A stretch of 64,000 bases of DNA, from NCBI GenBank assembly GCA_045646365.1, contig JAZRKP010000083.1:62001-126000 (forward strand), written 5' to 3'. A program made the position numbers and the translations under genes. The notes beneath the pieces were generated by a model. It had not been told where the DNA came from, searched no databases, and saw only the letters and a program-made list of their open reading frames with translations. Each line of letters starts with the position of its first letter. The first letter of the stretch is position 1. Positions 50,951 through 59,708 of the stretch are shown one piece after another. Origin of the DNA: SIG454 sp045646365. Its GTDB lineage: Bacteria; Bacillota; Clostridia; Monoglobales; Monoglobaceae.

Positions 50951-51574
50951 ATGGAAAACTATTATAAAGATTATAATTATGTTGATTTGACGGATGAGGA
51001 GCTTGTTGAGTTATCGGTTACGGGCGATAAAAACGCAACAGAGTTTATTCTTAATAAATACAAAAACTTTGTTAAAGCTGTTGTCAGAATGTATTTTCTT
51101 GTAGGTGCTGACCGTGACGATGTTGTTCAGGAGGGAATGATTGGACTTTTTAAAGCTATAAGAGATTTTGACGAGACGAAACAATCGTCTTTCAAAAGCT
51201 TTGCTGAAATGTGTGTCAAAAGGCAGGTTCTGACAGCAATAAAAAATGCAACAAGACAAAAACATATGCCACTTAATAGCTATATTTCTTTGAGTAAGCC
51301 TACATTTGATGATGAAAATTCAGAGGAAACTCTGATTGATACCCTGACGGGCGGAGGCGGAGTTAATCCTGAAGAATTATTTATAGGTAAAGAAAATATA
51401 GAAAACATAGGAACAAAAATAGAGCAAAATCTAAGTAAGCTTGAAAAGGAGGTTCTTTCACTTTATCTCAATGGCGTTTCCTATCAGGAAATAGCGAAAA
51501 TGATGAACAGAACCCCAAAATCTATTGATAACGCTCTTCAAAGAGTGAAAAAGAAAATAGAGAAGTTTATTTAA
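50951..51574 (+). CDS. sigH: RNA polymerase sigma-H factor (Spo0H)
   Basis: 207-residue sigma-70-family factor that starts the transition to sporulation. Region 2 reads GADRDDVVQEGMIGLFKAIRDF, then ATRQKHMPLNSYISLSKP, which closely resembles B. subtilis SigH. Region 4 holds SYQEIAKMMNRTPKSIDNAL, a helix-turn-helix. RBS AGAGGAAA, ATG 50951. No own promoter was recognised between the ackA hairpin and the gene. In Bacillus sigH sits next to yacP/rpmG; here it follows ackA. Confidence 0.93.
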   Translation: MENYYKDYNYVDLTDEELVELSVTGDKNATEFILNKYKNFVKAVVRMYFLVGADRDDVVQEGMIGLFKAIRDFDETKQSSFKSFAEMCVKRQVLTAIKNATRQKHMPLNSYISLSKPTFDDENSEETLIDTLTGGGGVNPEELFIGKENIENIGTKIEQNLSKLEKEVLSLYLNGVSYQEIAKMMNRTPKSIDNALQRVKKKIEKFI

Positions 51575-51683
51575 CTATGTCAAGAAGAAAAATATAATTT
51601 TATGTAAACCAATATCGGATAATTGGGAAAATGAGGAAATTTGTGTCACAATATGGGAACGTTAAATTGGGGCGATATAATAG

Positions 51684-51713
51684 TTATTCACAGAGTTTTC
51701 CACATTATCCACA
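51684..51713 (+). promoter_or_regulatory. Cluster of three DnaA-box-like 9-mers
   Basis: TTATTCACA (51684-51692), TTTTCCACA (51696-51704) and a perfect TTATCCACA (51705-51713) are in one orientation; TGTGGATTT (51783-51791) is a weak reverse copy. An A/T-rich stretch follows. Could titrate DnaA or regulate sigH/pgi; an origin is unlikely because dnaA-dnaN are not here. Confidence 0.55.
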
Positions 51714-51852
51714 GGGACAAGTTGTGTTAAAGTAATGTTGAAGCATTTATATACACAACGAAAAAACGTTGATTTTCTGTTATGTGGATTTTGAAAATTT
51801 GGTTTACAATAAAATTGTTGTTTTTATTATTGAATAAATTTTAATAAATCTC

Positions 51853-51881
51853 TTGAATATTAGGCTTAAATATGATAGAAT
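51853..51881 (+). promoter_or_regulatory. Promoter for pgi
   Basis: TTGAAT (51853-51858), 17 bp, TAGAAT (51876-51881). Confidence 0.6.
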
Positions 51882-51918
51882 ATCTTTTGAAAGGATTATA
51901 AATTAGGAGTGATTATAT

Positions 51919-53256
51919 ATGAGTAAGAATTTAACATTTGATTACAAAAAAGCATTAGCATTTTTTGATGAAGCCGAAATTAAGAAGATTGCGGCTGAAA
52001 TATCTGTTGCTCACAAGCAGATTTGCGATAAAACAGGTGAAGGCAATGACTTTTTAGGATGGGTTGATTTGCCTGAAAATTATGATAAGGAAGAGTTTGC
52101 AAGAATTAAAAAGGCTGCTGAAAAAATTAGAAAGGATTCCGATGTTCTTATCGTAATCGGTATTGGTGGTTCATATCTTGGTGCTAAAGCTGCGATTGAC
52201 TTTTTAAATGGTCCGTTCTACAATGACACAGCTAAAACAAAGATTATTTTTGCAGGAAACAGCATTAGTCCCAATTATATAAACGGTTTGTTAAAATCAA
52301 TAGAAGGTCTCGATGTTTCTGTTAATATTATTTCAAAATCGGGAACAACAACAGAACCGGCTATTGCTTTTAGAATTTTCAGACAGTATCTTGAAGAAAA
52401 ATACGGAAAAGAAGAAGCTAAGAAGAGAATCTATGCAACAACTGATAAAGCAAGAGGTGCTCTTAAGAGCCTTGCTGATGCAGAGGGGTATGAAACATTT
52501 GTTGTTCCGGATGATGTAGGCGGAAGATTTTCTGTTCTTACTGCCGTTGGCCTTTTACCTATCGCTGTAAGCGGTGCCGATATTGACAAGCTTATGGAAG
52601 GTGCTAACGATGCACGAGTATTATACAGTGAAGATAATATTGAAACAAATGAATGTTATCAGTATGTTGCAGTGAGAAATATTCTTCATCGTCAGGGCAA
52701 AGCTGTTGAAATGCTTGTTAACTATGACCCTGAACTTCAGTATTTTACTGAATGGTGGAAACAGCTTTATGGTGAGAGTGAAGGCAAAGACGGAAAGGGT
52801 ATTTTCCCGGCAGGTGTTTGTTTCTCAACAGACCTTCATTCTATGGGACAGTATATTCAGGATGGCGTAAGACTCCTTTTTGAAACTGTTCTTTATGTTG
52901 AAAACTCAAAAACAGATATTACAATCGGTGAAGATGCAGATGATATAGACGGTCTAAACTTCCTTTGCGGAAAGACTGTTGATTTTGTCAACAAGAAGGC
53001 ATTTGAAGGAACTCTCCTTGCTCATACAGATGGACAGGTTCCGAACCTTATTATAAAACTTAAGGAGCTTGATGAATATACACTTGGTCAGCTTATTTAT
53101 TTCTTTGAAAAAGCTTGTGGCGTAAGCGGCTATGTTCTCGGCGTAAATCCATTCAATCAGCCTGGTGTTGAAAGCTACAAAAAGAATATGTTTGCTCTCT
53201 TAGGTAAGCCAGGATATGAGGACCAGAAAGCAGCTTTGGAAGAAAGATTAAAATAA
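51919..53256 (+). CDS. pgi: Glucose-6-phosphate isomerase
   Basis: 445-residue double-SIS-domain enzyme interconverting glucose-6-phosphate and fructose-6-phosphate. GIGGSYLGAKAAIDF, ISKSGTTTEPAIAFR (phosphate loop), VGGRFSVLTAVGLLPIA, and HSMGQYIQDG near the active-site His/Gln are present. The length matches the compact Gram-positive form. ATG 51919 follows TTAGGAGTG. Single-gene unit. Confidence 0.96.
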   Translation: MSKNLTFDYKKALAFFDEAEIKKIAAEISVAHKQICDKTGEGNDFLGWVDLPENYDKEEFARIKKAAEKIRKDSDVLIVIGIGGSYLGAKAAIDFLNGPFYNDTAKTKIIFAGNSISPNYINGLLKSIEGLDVSVNIISKSGTTTEPAIAFRIFRQYLEEKYGKEEAKKRIYATTDKARGALKSLADAEGYETFVVPDDVGGRFSVLTAVGLLPIAVSGADIDKLMEGANDARVLYSEDNIETNECYQYVAVRNILHRQGKAVEMLVNYDPELQYFTEWWKQLYGESEGKDGKGIFPAGVCFSTDLHSMGQYIQDGVRLLFETVLYVENSKTDITIGEDADDIDGLNFLCGKTVDFVNKKAFEGTLLAHTDGQVPNLIIKLKELDEYTLGQLIYFFEKACGVSGYVLGVNPFNQPGVESYKKNMFALLGKPGYEDQKAALEERLK

Positions 53257-53270
53257 TTTTAAAAAAAGTG

Positions 53271-53299
53271 TTGTGTTCTTGGAAATTTTATGTTATGAT
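53271..53299 (+). promoter_or_regulatory. Promoter for the small P-loop gene
   Basis: TTGTGT (53271-53276), 17 bp, TATGAT (53294-53299). Modest match. Confidence 0.45.
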
Positions 53300-53341
53300 A
53301 TATAAAAAGGAATAATACATTCTTTGAAAGGTGGTTTTCTT

Positions 53342-53755
53342 ATGATTAAAATTTACATTGGCTTGAAAGGCTGCGGCAAAACCAAGAAGTTGATTGGCGC
53401 TGTTAATGACGCAATCAATATCGAAAAAGGGAATGTTGTATGTATAACTGAAGGACAGAGACTTATACATGACATAGACAGAAGTGCCCGTCTGGTTGAT
53501 ACAGAAAGCTTTGATATTGCTAATTTTGATATGTTTGTTGGATTACTCAGTGGAATTATTGCTCAGGATTTTGATGTTACACACATCTTTATTGATAGCT
53601 TGTTCAAGAGTGTTCCCGGCGAATCTATGGAAAATATTGATGCTTTTGTTGGAGCGATTGAAAAGCTTGAAAGTAAGTTTAATGTTTCGTTTACACTTAT
53701 GATCAGTGCTGATGAAGCTTCTGCAACAGAACTTGTTAAGAAGTATATGGCTTAA
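53342..53755 (+). CDS. Small P-loop NTP-binding protein, unknown function
   Basis: 137-residue protein opening with IKIYIGLKGCGKTKKLI, a Walker A motif (GxxGxGKT) at about 6-13. A hydrophobic strand ending in THIFIDSLFKS (about 83-93) could serve as Walker B. No other domain or membrane segment. Similar short proteins in Clostridia are sometimes labelled PilT-like, but there is no pilus gene nearby and I do not accept that function. The start at 53342 follows AAAGGTGG; the ATG at 53324 precedes the RBS. Single gene with its own promoter and terminator. Confidence 0.72.
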   Translation: MIKIYIGLKGCGKTKKLIGAVNDAINIEKGNVVCITEGQRLIHDIDRSARLVDTESFDIANFDMFVGLLSGIIAQDFDVTHIFIDSLFKSVPGESMENIDAFVGAIEKLESKFNVSFTLMISADEASATELVKKYMA

Positions 53756-53770
53756 AAATTTTCAATAATG

Positions 53771-53799
53771 CTTAAAGGGGGCAACTTGCTCCCTTTAAG
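53771..53799 (+). terminator. Hairpin after the P-loop gene
   Basis: Stem CTTAAAGGGGGC / GCTCCCTTTAAG with loop AACTT (one mismatch or G-U pair), short T tail, 20 bp before thrC. Confidence 0.65.
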
Positions 53800-53819
53800 A
53801 TTGTTTATGAGGTGATTTA

Positions 53820-55313
53820 ATGAAATATAATAGTACCAGAAATAATGAATTAAAAGTTGATTCCGCTGTTGCTATCAAACAGGGGTTATCAGTTGAGGGC
53901 GGACTTTTCGTTCCTGAAGAATTTCCGCAACTCTCTATGGATGATATTAAAAAGCTTGCAAAATCTTCTTATGTTGAGCGTGCAACTTTTGTACTTAAAA
54001 AATATCTGACTGATTATTTGGTTAAGGAAGTAAAAGAATGTGCTTCAAAGGCATATTCGAGAAGTAAGTTTGGTGGAAAAGCTGCTCCGCTCGTTAAACT
54101 TTCTGACAATGAGTTTGTTTTAGAATTATGGCACGGTCCAACTTGTGCTTTTAAAGATATGGCATTGCAGATTCTTCCTCATTTATTGACAACTGCAATG
54201 AAAAAAACAGGAGAAGATAAAACTGTTGTAATTTTGGTTGCAACTTCAGGTGATACAGGAAAAGCTGATCTAGAAGGCTTTAAAGATGTTGATGGAACTA
54301 AAATTATGGTATTTTACCCAAGTGACGGCGTTAGTGATATTCAGAAACTCCAGATGATTACACAGGAAGGTAAGAATGTTTGTGTTTCCGGAATTTATGG
54401 TAATTTCGACGATGCTCAGAATGGAGTTAAAGCTATATTCACAGATGAAAAGGCAAAAGCTGACCTTTTAAAGAAGAATTATGTATTGTCTTCTGCTAAC
54501 TCAATCAACTGGGGCCGTCTTGCACCACAGATTGTTTATTATATCTCTGCATACTGTGATATGCTTAACAATCAGGAAATTCAGCCTGGTGACGAAATCA
54601 ATATCTGTGTGCCAACAGGAAATTTTGGTAATATCCTTGCGGCATATTATGCGAAGAAGATGGGGCTTCCTGTTAATAAGCTTATCTGTGCGTCAAACTG
54701 TAATAATATATTGACAGACTTTATGCAGACAGGTGTTTATGACAGAAACAGAGAATTCCATACAACTATTTCTCCGTCTATGGATATTCTTATTTCAAGT
54801 AACCTTGAAAGACTTCTTTACGACCTTTCAGGATGCAATGATAAAGTTGTAAGCGGACTTATGAATGAACTTAAAGAAAGTGGAAAGTATAAGGTTTCTG
54901 ACGAAATCTTTAACCAGATTAAGGATTTATTCTGGGCTGGTTGCTGTGATGATTACTTTACTAAAGTTCAGATTTATCATACTAATGAGCAGTATGGTTA
55001 TACAGTTGATACACATACTGCGGTTGCTCTTGATGTATACAAGCAGTATAAGGAACAAACAGGAGATTTGACAAAGACTGTTATAGCATCAACTGCAAGT
55101 CCGTATAAATTTAACTCCAGCGTTATTTCCGCTCTTGGCAGAGAGGCTGATATGGAAGGAAAGAATGATTTTGAATTGCTCAATCTTTTAAGTGAAGTAT
55201 CAGGGACTAAAATTCCAAAAAGTCTTAAAGAACTCAAGAATAAGAAAAAGAGATTTGAGGGTGTATGCGATAAAGCTAAAATGCTTGACTCGGTAAATAA
55301 GTTTCTAAAATAA
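53820..55313 (+). CDS. thrC: Threonine synthase
   Basis: 497-residue fold-type II PLP enzyme forming threonine from phosphohomoserine. LELWHGPTCAFKDMALQ holds the PLP lysine; LVATSGDTGKADLEGF, FYPSDGVSDIQKLQM, SANSINWGRLAPQIVYY and CVPTGNFGNILAAYYAKKMG complete the active site. This is the long yeast/E. coli-like class. RBS GAGGTGATT. Alone among unrelated genes. Confidence 0.96.
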   Translation: MKYNSTRNNELKVDSAVAIKQGLSVEGGLFVPEEFPQLSMDDIKKLAKSSYVERATFVLKKYLTDYLVKEVKECASKAYSRSKFGGKAAPLVKLSDNEFVLELWHGPTCAFKDMALQILPHLLTTAMKKTGEDKTVVILVATSGDTGKADLEGFKDVDGTKIMVFYPSDGVSDIQKLQMITQEGKNVCVSGIYGNFDDAQNGVKAIFTDEKAKADLLKKNYVLSSANSINWGRLAPQIVYYISAYCDMLNNQEIQPGDEINICVPTGNFGNILAAYYAKKMGLPVNKLICASNCNNILTDFMQTGVYDRNREFHTTISPSMDILISSNLERLLYDLSGCNDKVVSGLMNELKESGKYKVSDEIFNQIKDLFWAGCCDDYFTKVQIYHTNEQYGYTVDTHTAVALDVYKQYKEQTGDLTKTVIASTASPYKFNSSVISALGREADMEGKNDFELLNLLSEVSGTKIPKSLKELKNKKKRFEGVCDKAKMLDSVNKFLK

Positions 55314-55317
55314 ATAT

Positions 55318-55338
55318 AAGGGCGGGGAATCCGCCCTT
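55318..55338. terminator. Shared terminator of thrC and the DUF1540 gene
   Basis: 8-bp GC-rich stem AAGGGCGG / CCGCCCTT, loop GGAAT, then TTTT on +; A/T-rich on the other side, so usable both ways. Confidence 0.82.
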
Positions 55339-55346
55339 TTGTAAAG

Positions 55347-55517
55347 TTAACCGCAATGTGGTTTGAATGTCTGACATTCTGTTTCGCAAGATGTTTTTGC
55401 GCAATCTCCGTTAACTTTAATACTGTTAGCACTGCACTTGTCGTCAGTTGTATGGTAGTGACATTCTGAAACAGTGCAAACTATTCCTTTTAATGTTGAG
55501 TCTTTCTCTGTCATCAT
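55347..55517 (-). CDS. DUF1540 small cysteine-rich protein
   Basis: 56-residue protein read from ATG 55517 (AGGAG 6 nt upstream) to TAA 55347-55349. Eight cysteines in a DUF1540-like pattern: GIVCTVSECHYH, DDKCSAN, GDCAKTSCETECQTF, PHCG. Proteins of this family are common in Clostridia, sometimes spore-associated, and are thought to bind metal through the cysteines; function is not known. It lies between convergent thrC and divergent metallophosphoesterase genes. Confidence 0.82.
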   Translation of the reverse strand: MMTEKDSTLKGIVCTVSECHYHTTDDKCSANSIKVNGDCAKTSCETECQTFKPHCG

Positions 55518-55595
55518 TTTTGGCTCCTTTCTGTTTTATCAACATTATTTTTAACAAGATTTAAAAAATTATACTATATGAAGGATTGATTTGTT

Positions 55596-56291
55596 ATGGC
55601 TCTGTTTGCAATATCTGATTTGCATTTATCTTTTGGAACTGATAAACCAATGAATATATTTGGCGCAAAATGGGAAAATTATACAGAGAAATTGAAAACA
55701 AACTGGCAGGAAATGGTTAAGGAAGATGATGTTGTTATAATTCCTGGTGATATTTCCTGGGCATTATATATTGAAGAATCATTAGAAGATTTTAAGTTTA
55801 TAAACGAATTAAACGGAACAAAGCTCATTATGAAAGGTAATCACGATTATTGGTGGACAACAGCAAGTAAGATGCAAAAATTCTTTGATGAGCATAATTT
55901 CAATACGATAAAAATTCTGAATAATAATTCATATATGTATAATAACATCGCAATTTGCGGAACAAGAGGTTGGAATATACCGCCTGAAAATTCAAATGGT
56001 GAAGACAGGAAAATATACGAAAGAGAAAAAATACGACTTGTTTTGTCCCTTGAAGAAGCAAAGGAAAGAGGTGCTGAGGAAATTATTGTTGCAATGCACT
56101 ATCCACCGGTGAATGATGAAAAAAGTGACTTTATAGAAATAATGAAAGAATATAATGTCAGAAGATGTGTTTATGGGCATTTGCACGGCCCGGCACATTC
56201 AAATGCGGTTGAAGGTGAAGTTGATGGCATAAAAATTAACCTTATTTCGTGTGATTATATAAATTTTGCCCCATTATTTTTAAAAAATTAG
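55596..56291 (+). CDS. Calcineurin-like metallophosphoesterase
   Basis: 231-residue cytosolic phosphoesterase with all metal motifs: ISDLHLS, PGDISWAL, KGNHDYWW, AMHYPPV and YGHLHGPAH. The conserved WW/W and family length match a Firmicute group of uncharacterised phosphohydrolases. The substrate cannot be read from sequence. ATG 55596 follows GAAGGA. Precedes tig with a separate promoter. Confidence 0.88.
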   Translation: MALFAISDLHLSFGTDKPMNIFGAKWENYTEKLKTNWQEMVKEDDVVIIPGDISWALYIEESLEDFKFINELNGTKLIMKGNHDYWWTTASKMQKFFDEHNFNTIKILNNNSYMYNNIAICGTRGWNIPPENSNGEDRKIYEREKIRLVLSLEEAKERGAEEIIVAMHYPPVNDEKSDFIEIMKEYNVRRCVYGHLHGPAHSNAVEGEVDGIKINLISCDYINFAPLFLKN

Positions 56292-56313
56292 CAAAATTTT
56301 ATTAAATATGCTA

Positions 56314-56342
56314 TTGAAATATTTTTAAATGTGTGGTATAAT
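56314..56342 (+). promoter_or_regulatory. Promoter for tig
   Basis: TTGAAA (56314-56319), 17 bp, TATAAT (56337-56342) with an extended-10 TG (56334-56335): a strong sigma-A promoter. Confidence 0.75.
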
Positions 56343-56396
56343 TTGAAAATGTAGTATTGTGCTATTGGAAATTATTTATTAGAGAGGTTTTTAAAC

Positions 56397-57674
56397 ATGG
56401 CGACTAAAGAAAAAGCAGAAAAGAATATGGTTTCTTTTGAATTTAAAGTAAGTGCAGAAGAATTTGAAGCTGCAGTTGCAAAGGCTTACAAAAAGAATGT
56501 AGGTAAGATTAACATTCAGGGCTTCAGAAGAGGAAAAGCTCCAAGAGCTATAATTGAAAGATATTACGGCAAAGAAGTTTTCTATGAAGATGCTGTAAAC
56601 ATTGTTCTTCCGGATGCATATGATAAAGCGATAGAAGAACAGAATATCGAAGCTGTTGCACAGCCTGAAATTGATGTTAAGGAAATTTCTGCAGAAACAG
56701 GCGTTGTGTTTACTGCTAAAGTTGCTGTTAAGCCTGAATTTGAGCTTGGACAGTATAAAGGTGTTAAGGTTAAGAAAGTAACACACAAGACAACAGAAAA
56801 AGATATTAACGCTGAAATTGACAGAATTCGTGAAAGAAACGCTCGTCTTATTACTGTTGAAGACAGAGCTGCTGAAAAGGATGACACAGTTGTTATCGAT
56901 TATGAAGGTTTTGTTGACGGAGTTGCTTTTGCCGGTGGTAAGGCTGAAGGCCACGAGCTTAAGCTTGGTTCAGGACAGTTTATTCCTGGCTTTGAAGATC
57001 AGCTTATCGGTGCAAACATAGGTGACGATGTAACTGTTAAAGTTACATTCCCTGAAGTTTATCATTCAGAAGAACTTAAGGGTAAGGATGCTGAGTTTAA
57101 AGTAAAGGTTCACGCTATTAAGACTCAGGAACTTCCTGAACTTGATGACGAATTTGCAAAAGATGTAAGTGAATTTGATACCTTTGAAGATTTCAAGGCT
57201 GATATAACAAAGAAACTTAAGGAAAACAACAAGAAACGTTCAAAGCAGGAATTTGAAAACAATGTTTTAGAAGCAGTTTCAGAAGCTACTGAGATTGACA
57301 TTCCTCAGGCTATGATTGATACAAATGTTGAAAACAGCATTCGTGATTTTGCAATGCAGATGCAGTATCAGGGTATTGACCTTAACCAGTATATGCAGAT
57401 GACAGGAATGACTATTGATACTCTTAAAGCTCAGTTCTTACCTGAAGCTGAAAAGAAAGTTAAGATGTCATTGATTCTTGAAAAAATCGCTAAGGTTGAA
57501 GATATTCAGGTTACAGATGATGAAGTTGAAGCTGAATATAAGAATATTGCAGAAACAAACAAGATGGAACTTGAAGATGTTAAGAAATATCTTAAGGCTG
57601 AAGACTTAAAGGAAAATAAACTTGTTGAAAAAACAGTTAATTTCCTTGTTGATAACGCTGATACAAGCAAATAA
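56397..57674 (+). CDS. tig: Trigger factor
   Basis: 425-residue ribosome-bound chaperone and prolyl isomerase. The ribosome-docking GFRRGKAPR lies at about 42-50. The PPIase domain (about 160-245; DTVVIDYEGFVDG, LGSGQFIPGFEDQLIG) and the C-terminal helical arms follow. The order tig-clpP-clpX is classic and links folding at the ribosome with the Clp protease. RBS AGAGAGG. Confidence 0.96.
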   Translation: MATKEKAEKNMVSFEFKVSAEEFEAAVAKAYKKNVGKINIQGFRRGKAPRAIIERYYGKEVFYEDAVNIVLPDAYDKAIEEQNIEAVAQPEIDVKEISAETGVVFTAKVAVKPEFELGQYKGVKVKKVTHKTTEKDINAEIDRIRERNARLITVEDRAAEKDDTVVIDYEGFVDGVAFAGGKAEGHELKLGSGQFIPGFEDQLIGANIGDDVTVKVTFPEVYHSEELKGKDAEFKVKVHAIKTQELPELDDEFAKDVSEFDTFEDFKADITKKLKENNKKRSKQEFENNVLEAVSEATEIDIPQAMIDTNVENSIRDFAMQMQYQGIDLNQYMQMTGMTIDTLKAQFLPEAEKKVKMSLILEKIAKVEDIQVTDDEVEAEYKNIAETNKMELEDVKKYLKAEDLKENKLVEKTVNFLVDNADTSK

Positions 57675-57683
57675 TGTAATTTA

Positions 57684-57713
57684 CAAAGGTTAGTCCCTCG
57701 GGATTAACCTTTG
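57684..57713 (+). terminator. Hairpin between tig and clpP
   Basis: 9-bp perfect arms CAAAGGTTA / TAACCTTTG around an inner TCCC/GGGA pair. The A/T-rich tail suggests partial termination before clpP. Confidence 0.7.
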
Positions 57714-57768
57714 ATTTAAATTTTGATAAAAAGTCGAAAACTGACGAAAAATTCAAGGAGGTAATTTT

Positions 57769-58356
57769 ATGAATAACAGTATGATACCTTATGTTATTGA
57801 ACAGACTAGCAGAGGAGAAAGATCCTACGATATTTTCTCGAGATTATTAAAAGACAGAATAATCTTTCTTTCTGATGAAGTGAATGATGTTACAGCAAGC
57901 CTTGTTGTTGCACAGCTTTTGTTCCTTGACAGTGAAGACCCTGATAAGGATATAAATCTCTATATCAACAGTCCGGGTGGTTCTATTACTGCGGGTATGG
58001 CAATATATGATACAATGCAGTATACCAAAGCAGATGTCTCTACAATCTGTGTTGGTATGGCGGCTTCTATGGGTGCGTTTTTACTCTCTGCAGGTGCAAA
58101 GGGAAAAAGATATGCCCTCCCAAACAGTGAAATTATGATCCATCAGCCTCTTGGTGGTACTCAGGGTCAGGCAACTGATATACAGATTCACGCTGAAAGA
58201 ATTATCAAGATGAAAGATAAGCTCAATAAAATGCTTAGCGAAAACACAGGGCAATCTCTTGATAAAATCAAAATGGATACAGAACGTGATAACTTTATGT
58301 CAGCTCAGGAAGCTTTAGAATATGGTCTTATTGATAAGATAGTTGAAAAAAGATAG
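57769..58356 (+). CDS. clpP: ATP-dependent Clp protease proteolytic subunit
   Basis: 195-residue serine protease subunit that forms the 14-mer chamber with ClpX. Catalytic Ser in GMAASMGAFLL, His in IMIHQPLGG, Asp in TERDNFMSA; INSPGGSITAG is the substrate-binding stretch. ATG 57769 follows AAGGAGG. 17 bp upstream of clpX. Confidence 0.97.
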   Translation: MNNSMIPYVIEQTSRGERSYDIFSRLLKDRIIFLSDEVNDVTASLVVAQLLFLDSEDPDKDINLYINSPGGSITAGMAIYDTMQYTKADVSTICVGMAASMGAFLLSAGAKGKRYALPNSEIMIHQPLGGTQGQATDIQIHAERIIKMKDKLNKMLSENTGQSLDKIKMDTERDNFMSAQEALEYGLIDKIVEKR

Positions 58357-58373
58357 ATTTAAAGGAGTTTTTT

Positions 58374-59657
58374 ATGTCAAACAATGAAGAAAGACGACAG
58401 TTCAGATGTTCATTTTGCGGTAAACCTGAGGAACAAGTGAAAAAACTTATTGAAGGTCCCGGCGTATATATTTGTAATGAATGTGTTGAGCTTTGCCTCG
58501 AACTGTTTGAAGACGATATAGATGCAGTTGAAAATGAGGGAATGGATTTTGCTGAACTTCCAAAACCTAAGGAAATCAAGGCGTTTCTTGACGATTATAT
58601 AATCGGTCAGGAGAGTGCTAAGAAGGTTCTCTCTGTCGCTATTTATAACCACTATAAGAGAATAAAGTTTTCCGAAAAGACCGGAGAGGAAGTTGAACTT
58701 CAAAAAAGTAATATTCTTATGCTCGGTCCAACGGGTGTTGGTAAAACTTTTCTTGCCCAGACTCTTGCGAAAATGATGGAGGTTCCATTTGTTATTGCAG
58801 ATGCCACAGCTTTAACTGAGGCAGGTTATGTTGGTGAGGATGTTGAGAATATTCTTTTGAAGCTTATTCAGGCTGCGGATTACAATATAGAAAAAGCGGA
58901 AAAAGGCATTATTTATATAGACGAAATTGATAAAATTACAAGAAAATCTGAAAATCCGTCTATAACGAGAGATGTCAGTGGTGAAGGTGTTCAGCAAACT
59001 CTCCTTAAAATTCTCGAAGGTACAGTTGCTTCTGTTCCTCCAAACGGCGGAAGAAAGCATCCGCATCAGGAATTTATTCAGATTGATACGACTAATATCC
59101 TGTTCATATGCGGTGGTGCATTTGAAGGGCTTGACAAAATTATAGAGAGCAGAATTTCTTCAAAAACTCTTGGATTTGGTGCGAAGGTTGTTAGTAAAAC
59201 GGAAAGAAATGCAGGGGAGTTATTAGAGCAGGTTGAACCTGAGGATTTACTCAAGTTTGGCTTAATCCCTGAATTTGTCGGAAGACTTCCAATTGTAACA
59301 ACTCTTGAATCGCTTAATATTGATGCCCTAAAGCAGATATTGACCAAACCTAAAAATGCGTTGGTTAAACAATACAAGAAACTGTTTGAAATGGATAATG
59401 TTCAGGTGGAATTTGAGGATGAGGCGATAGAGGCTATTGCTCAAAAAGCTATTGAGAGAAAAACCGGCGCAAGAGGTTTAAGAACAATTATTGAAGGCTT
59501 GATTCTTGAAATTATGTACGAAGTTCCGTCGGAAGAAAATCTCGAAAAGATTGTTTTCACGAAGAAGTGTATTACAGACGGAGTTGCACCTGAAAAAATT
59601 TATAAAGAAGAAAAAAGAACTGTAAAAAAAGTTACGACAAAAAAGAACGCAAGTTAA
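58374..59657 (+). CDS. clpX: ATP-dependent Clp protease ATP-binding subunit ClpX
   Basis: 427-residue AAA+ unfoldase. The N-terminal zinc-binding domain has CSFCGKPE and CNECVELC. Walker A is GPTGVGKTFLAQTLA, Walker B IIYIDEIDKI, with RDVSGEGVQQTLLKILEGT, pore loop region and sensor KTGARGLR. The IGF loop type needed for ClpP docking is expected in FICGGAFEGL and following. RBS AAAGGAG. Confidence 0.97.
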   Translation: MSNNEERRQFRCSFCGKPEEQVKKLIEGPGVYICNECVELCLELFEDDIDAVENEGMDFAELPKPKEIKAFLDDYIIGQESAKKVLSVAIYNHYKRIKFSEKTGEEVELQKSNILMLGPTGVGKTFLAQTLAKMMEVPFVIADATALTEAGYVGEDVENILLKLIQAADYNIEKAEKGIIYIDEIDKITRKSENPSITRDVSGEGVQQTLLKILEGTVASVPPNGGRKHPHQEFIQIDTTNILFICGGAFEGLDKIIESRISSKTLGFGAKVVSKTERNAGELLEQVEPEDLLKFGLIPEFVGRLPIVTTLESLNIDALKQILTKPKNALVKQYKKLFEMDNVQVEFEDEAIEAIAQKAIERKTGARGLRTIIEGLILEIMYEVPSEENLEKIVFTKKCITDGVAPEKIYKEEKRTVKKVTTKKNAS

Positions 59658-59660
59658 TAA

Positions 59661-59697
59661 AAACAACCCTGAAACAAAAACTGTTTTGGGGTTGTTT
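59661..59697 (+). terminator. Terminator of clpX
   Basis: Stem AAACAACCC / GGGTTGTTT with an inner AAACA/TGTTT pair, ending in a T run at 59695-59700; it also faces the convergent deacetylase gene. Confidence 0.85.
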
Positions 59698-59708
59698 TTT
59701 GTCTCTCC

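Larger units (their letters stand above)
51575..51918. other. 344-bp non-coding region between sigH and pgi
   Basis: No gene. It contains the DnaA-box cluster (51684-51713), a 7-bp inverted repeat GTTGTGT (51721-51727) / ACACAAC (51753-51759), a small CAACG-AAAAAA-CGTTG hairpin (51756-51771), a very A/T-rich stretch (about 51795-51860) and the pgi promoter. Confidence 0.7.

Noticed and set aside
51635..51665. Rex-like palindrome TTGTGTCACAA near sigH
   Set aside because: Too short and lacks the spaced TTGTGA/TCACAA arms of a Rex site.
51684..51713. Chromosomal origin of replication
   Set aside because: Boxes and an A/T-rich tract are present, but dnaA, dnaN, rpmH and gyrase genes are absent from the window; kept only as a DnaA-box cluster.
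57714..57768. CtsR operator before clpP
   Set aside because: Two similar decamers (GTCGAAAAC, GACGAAAAA) occur, but they do not match the GGTCAAA tandem heptamer of CtsR well enough.
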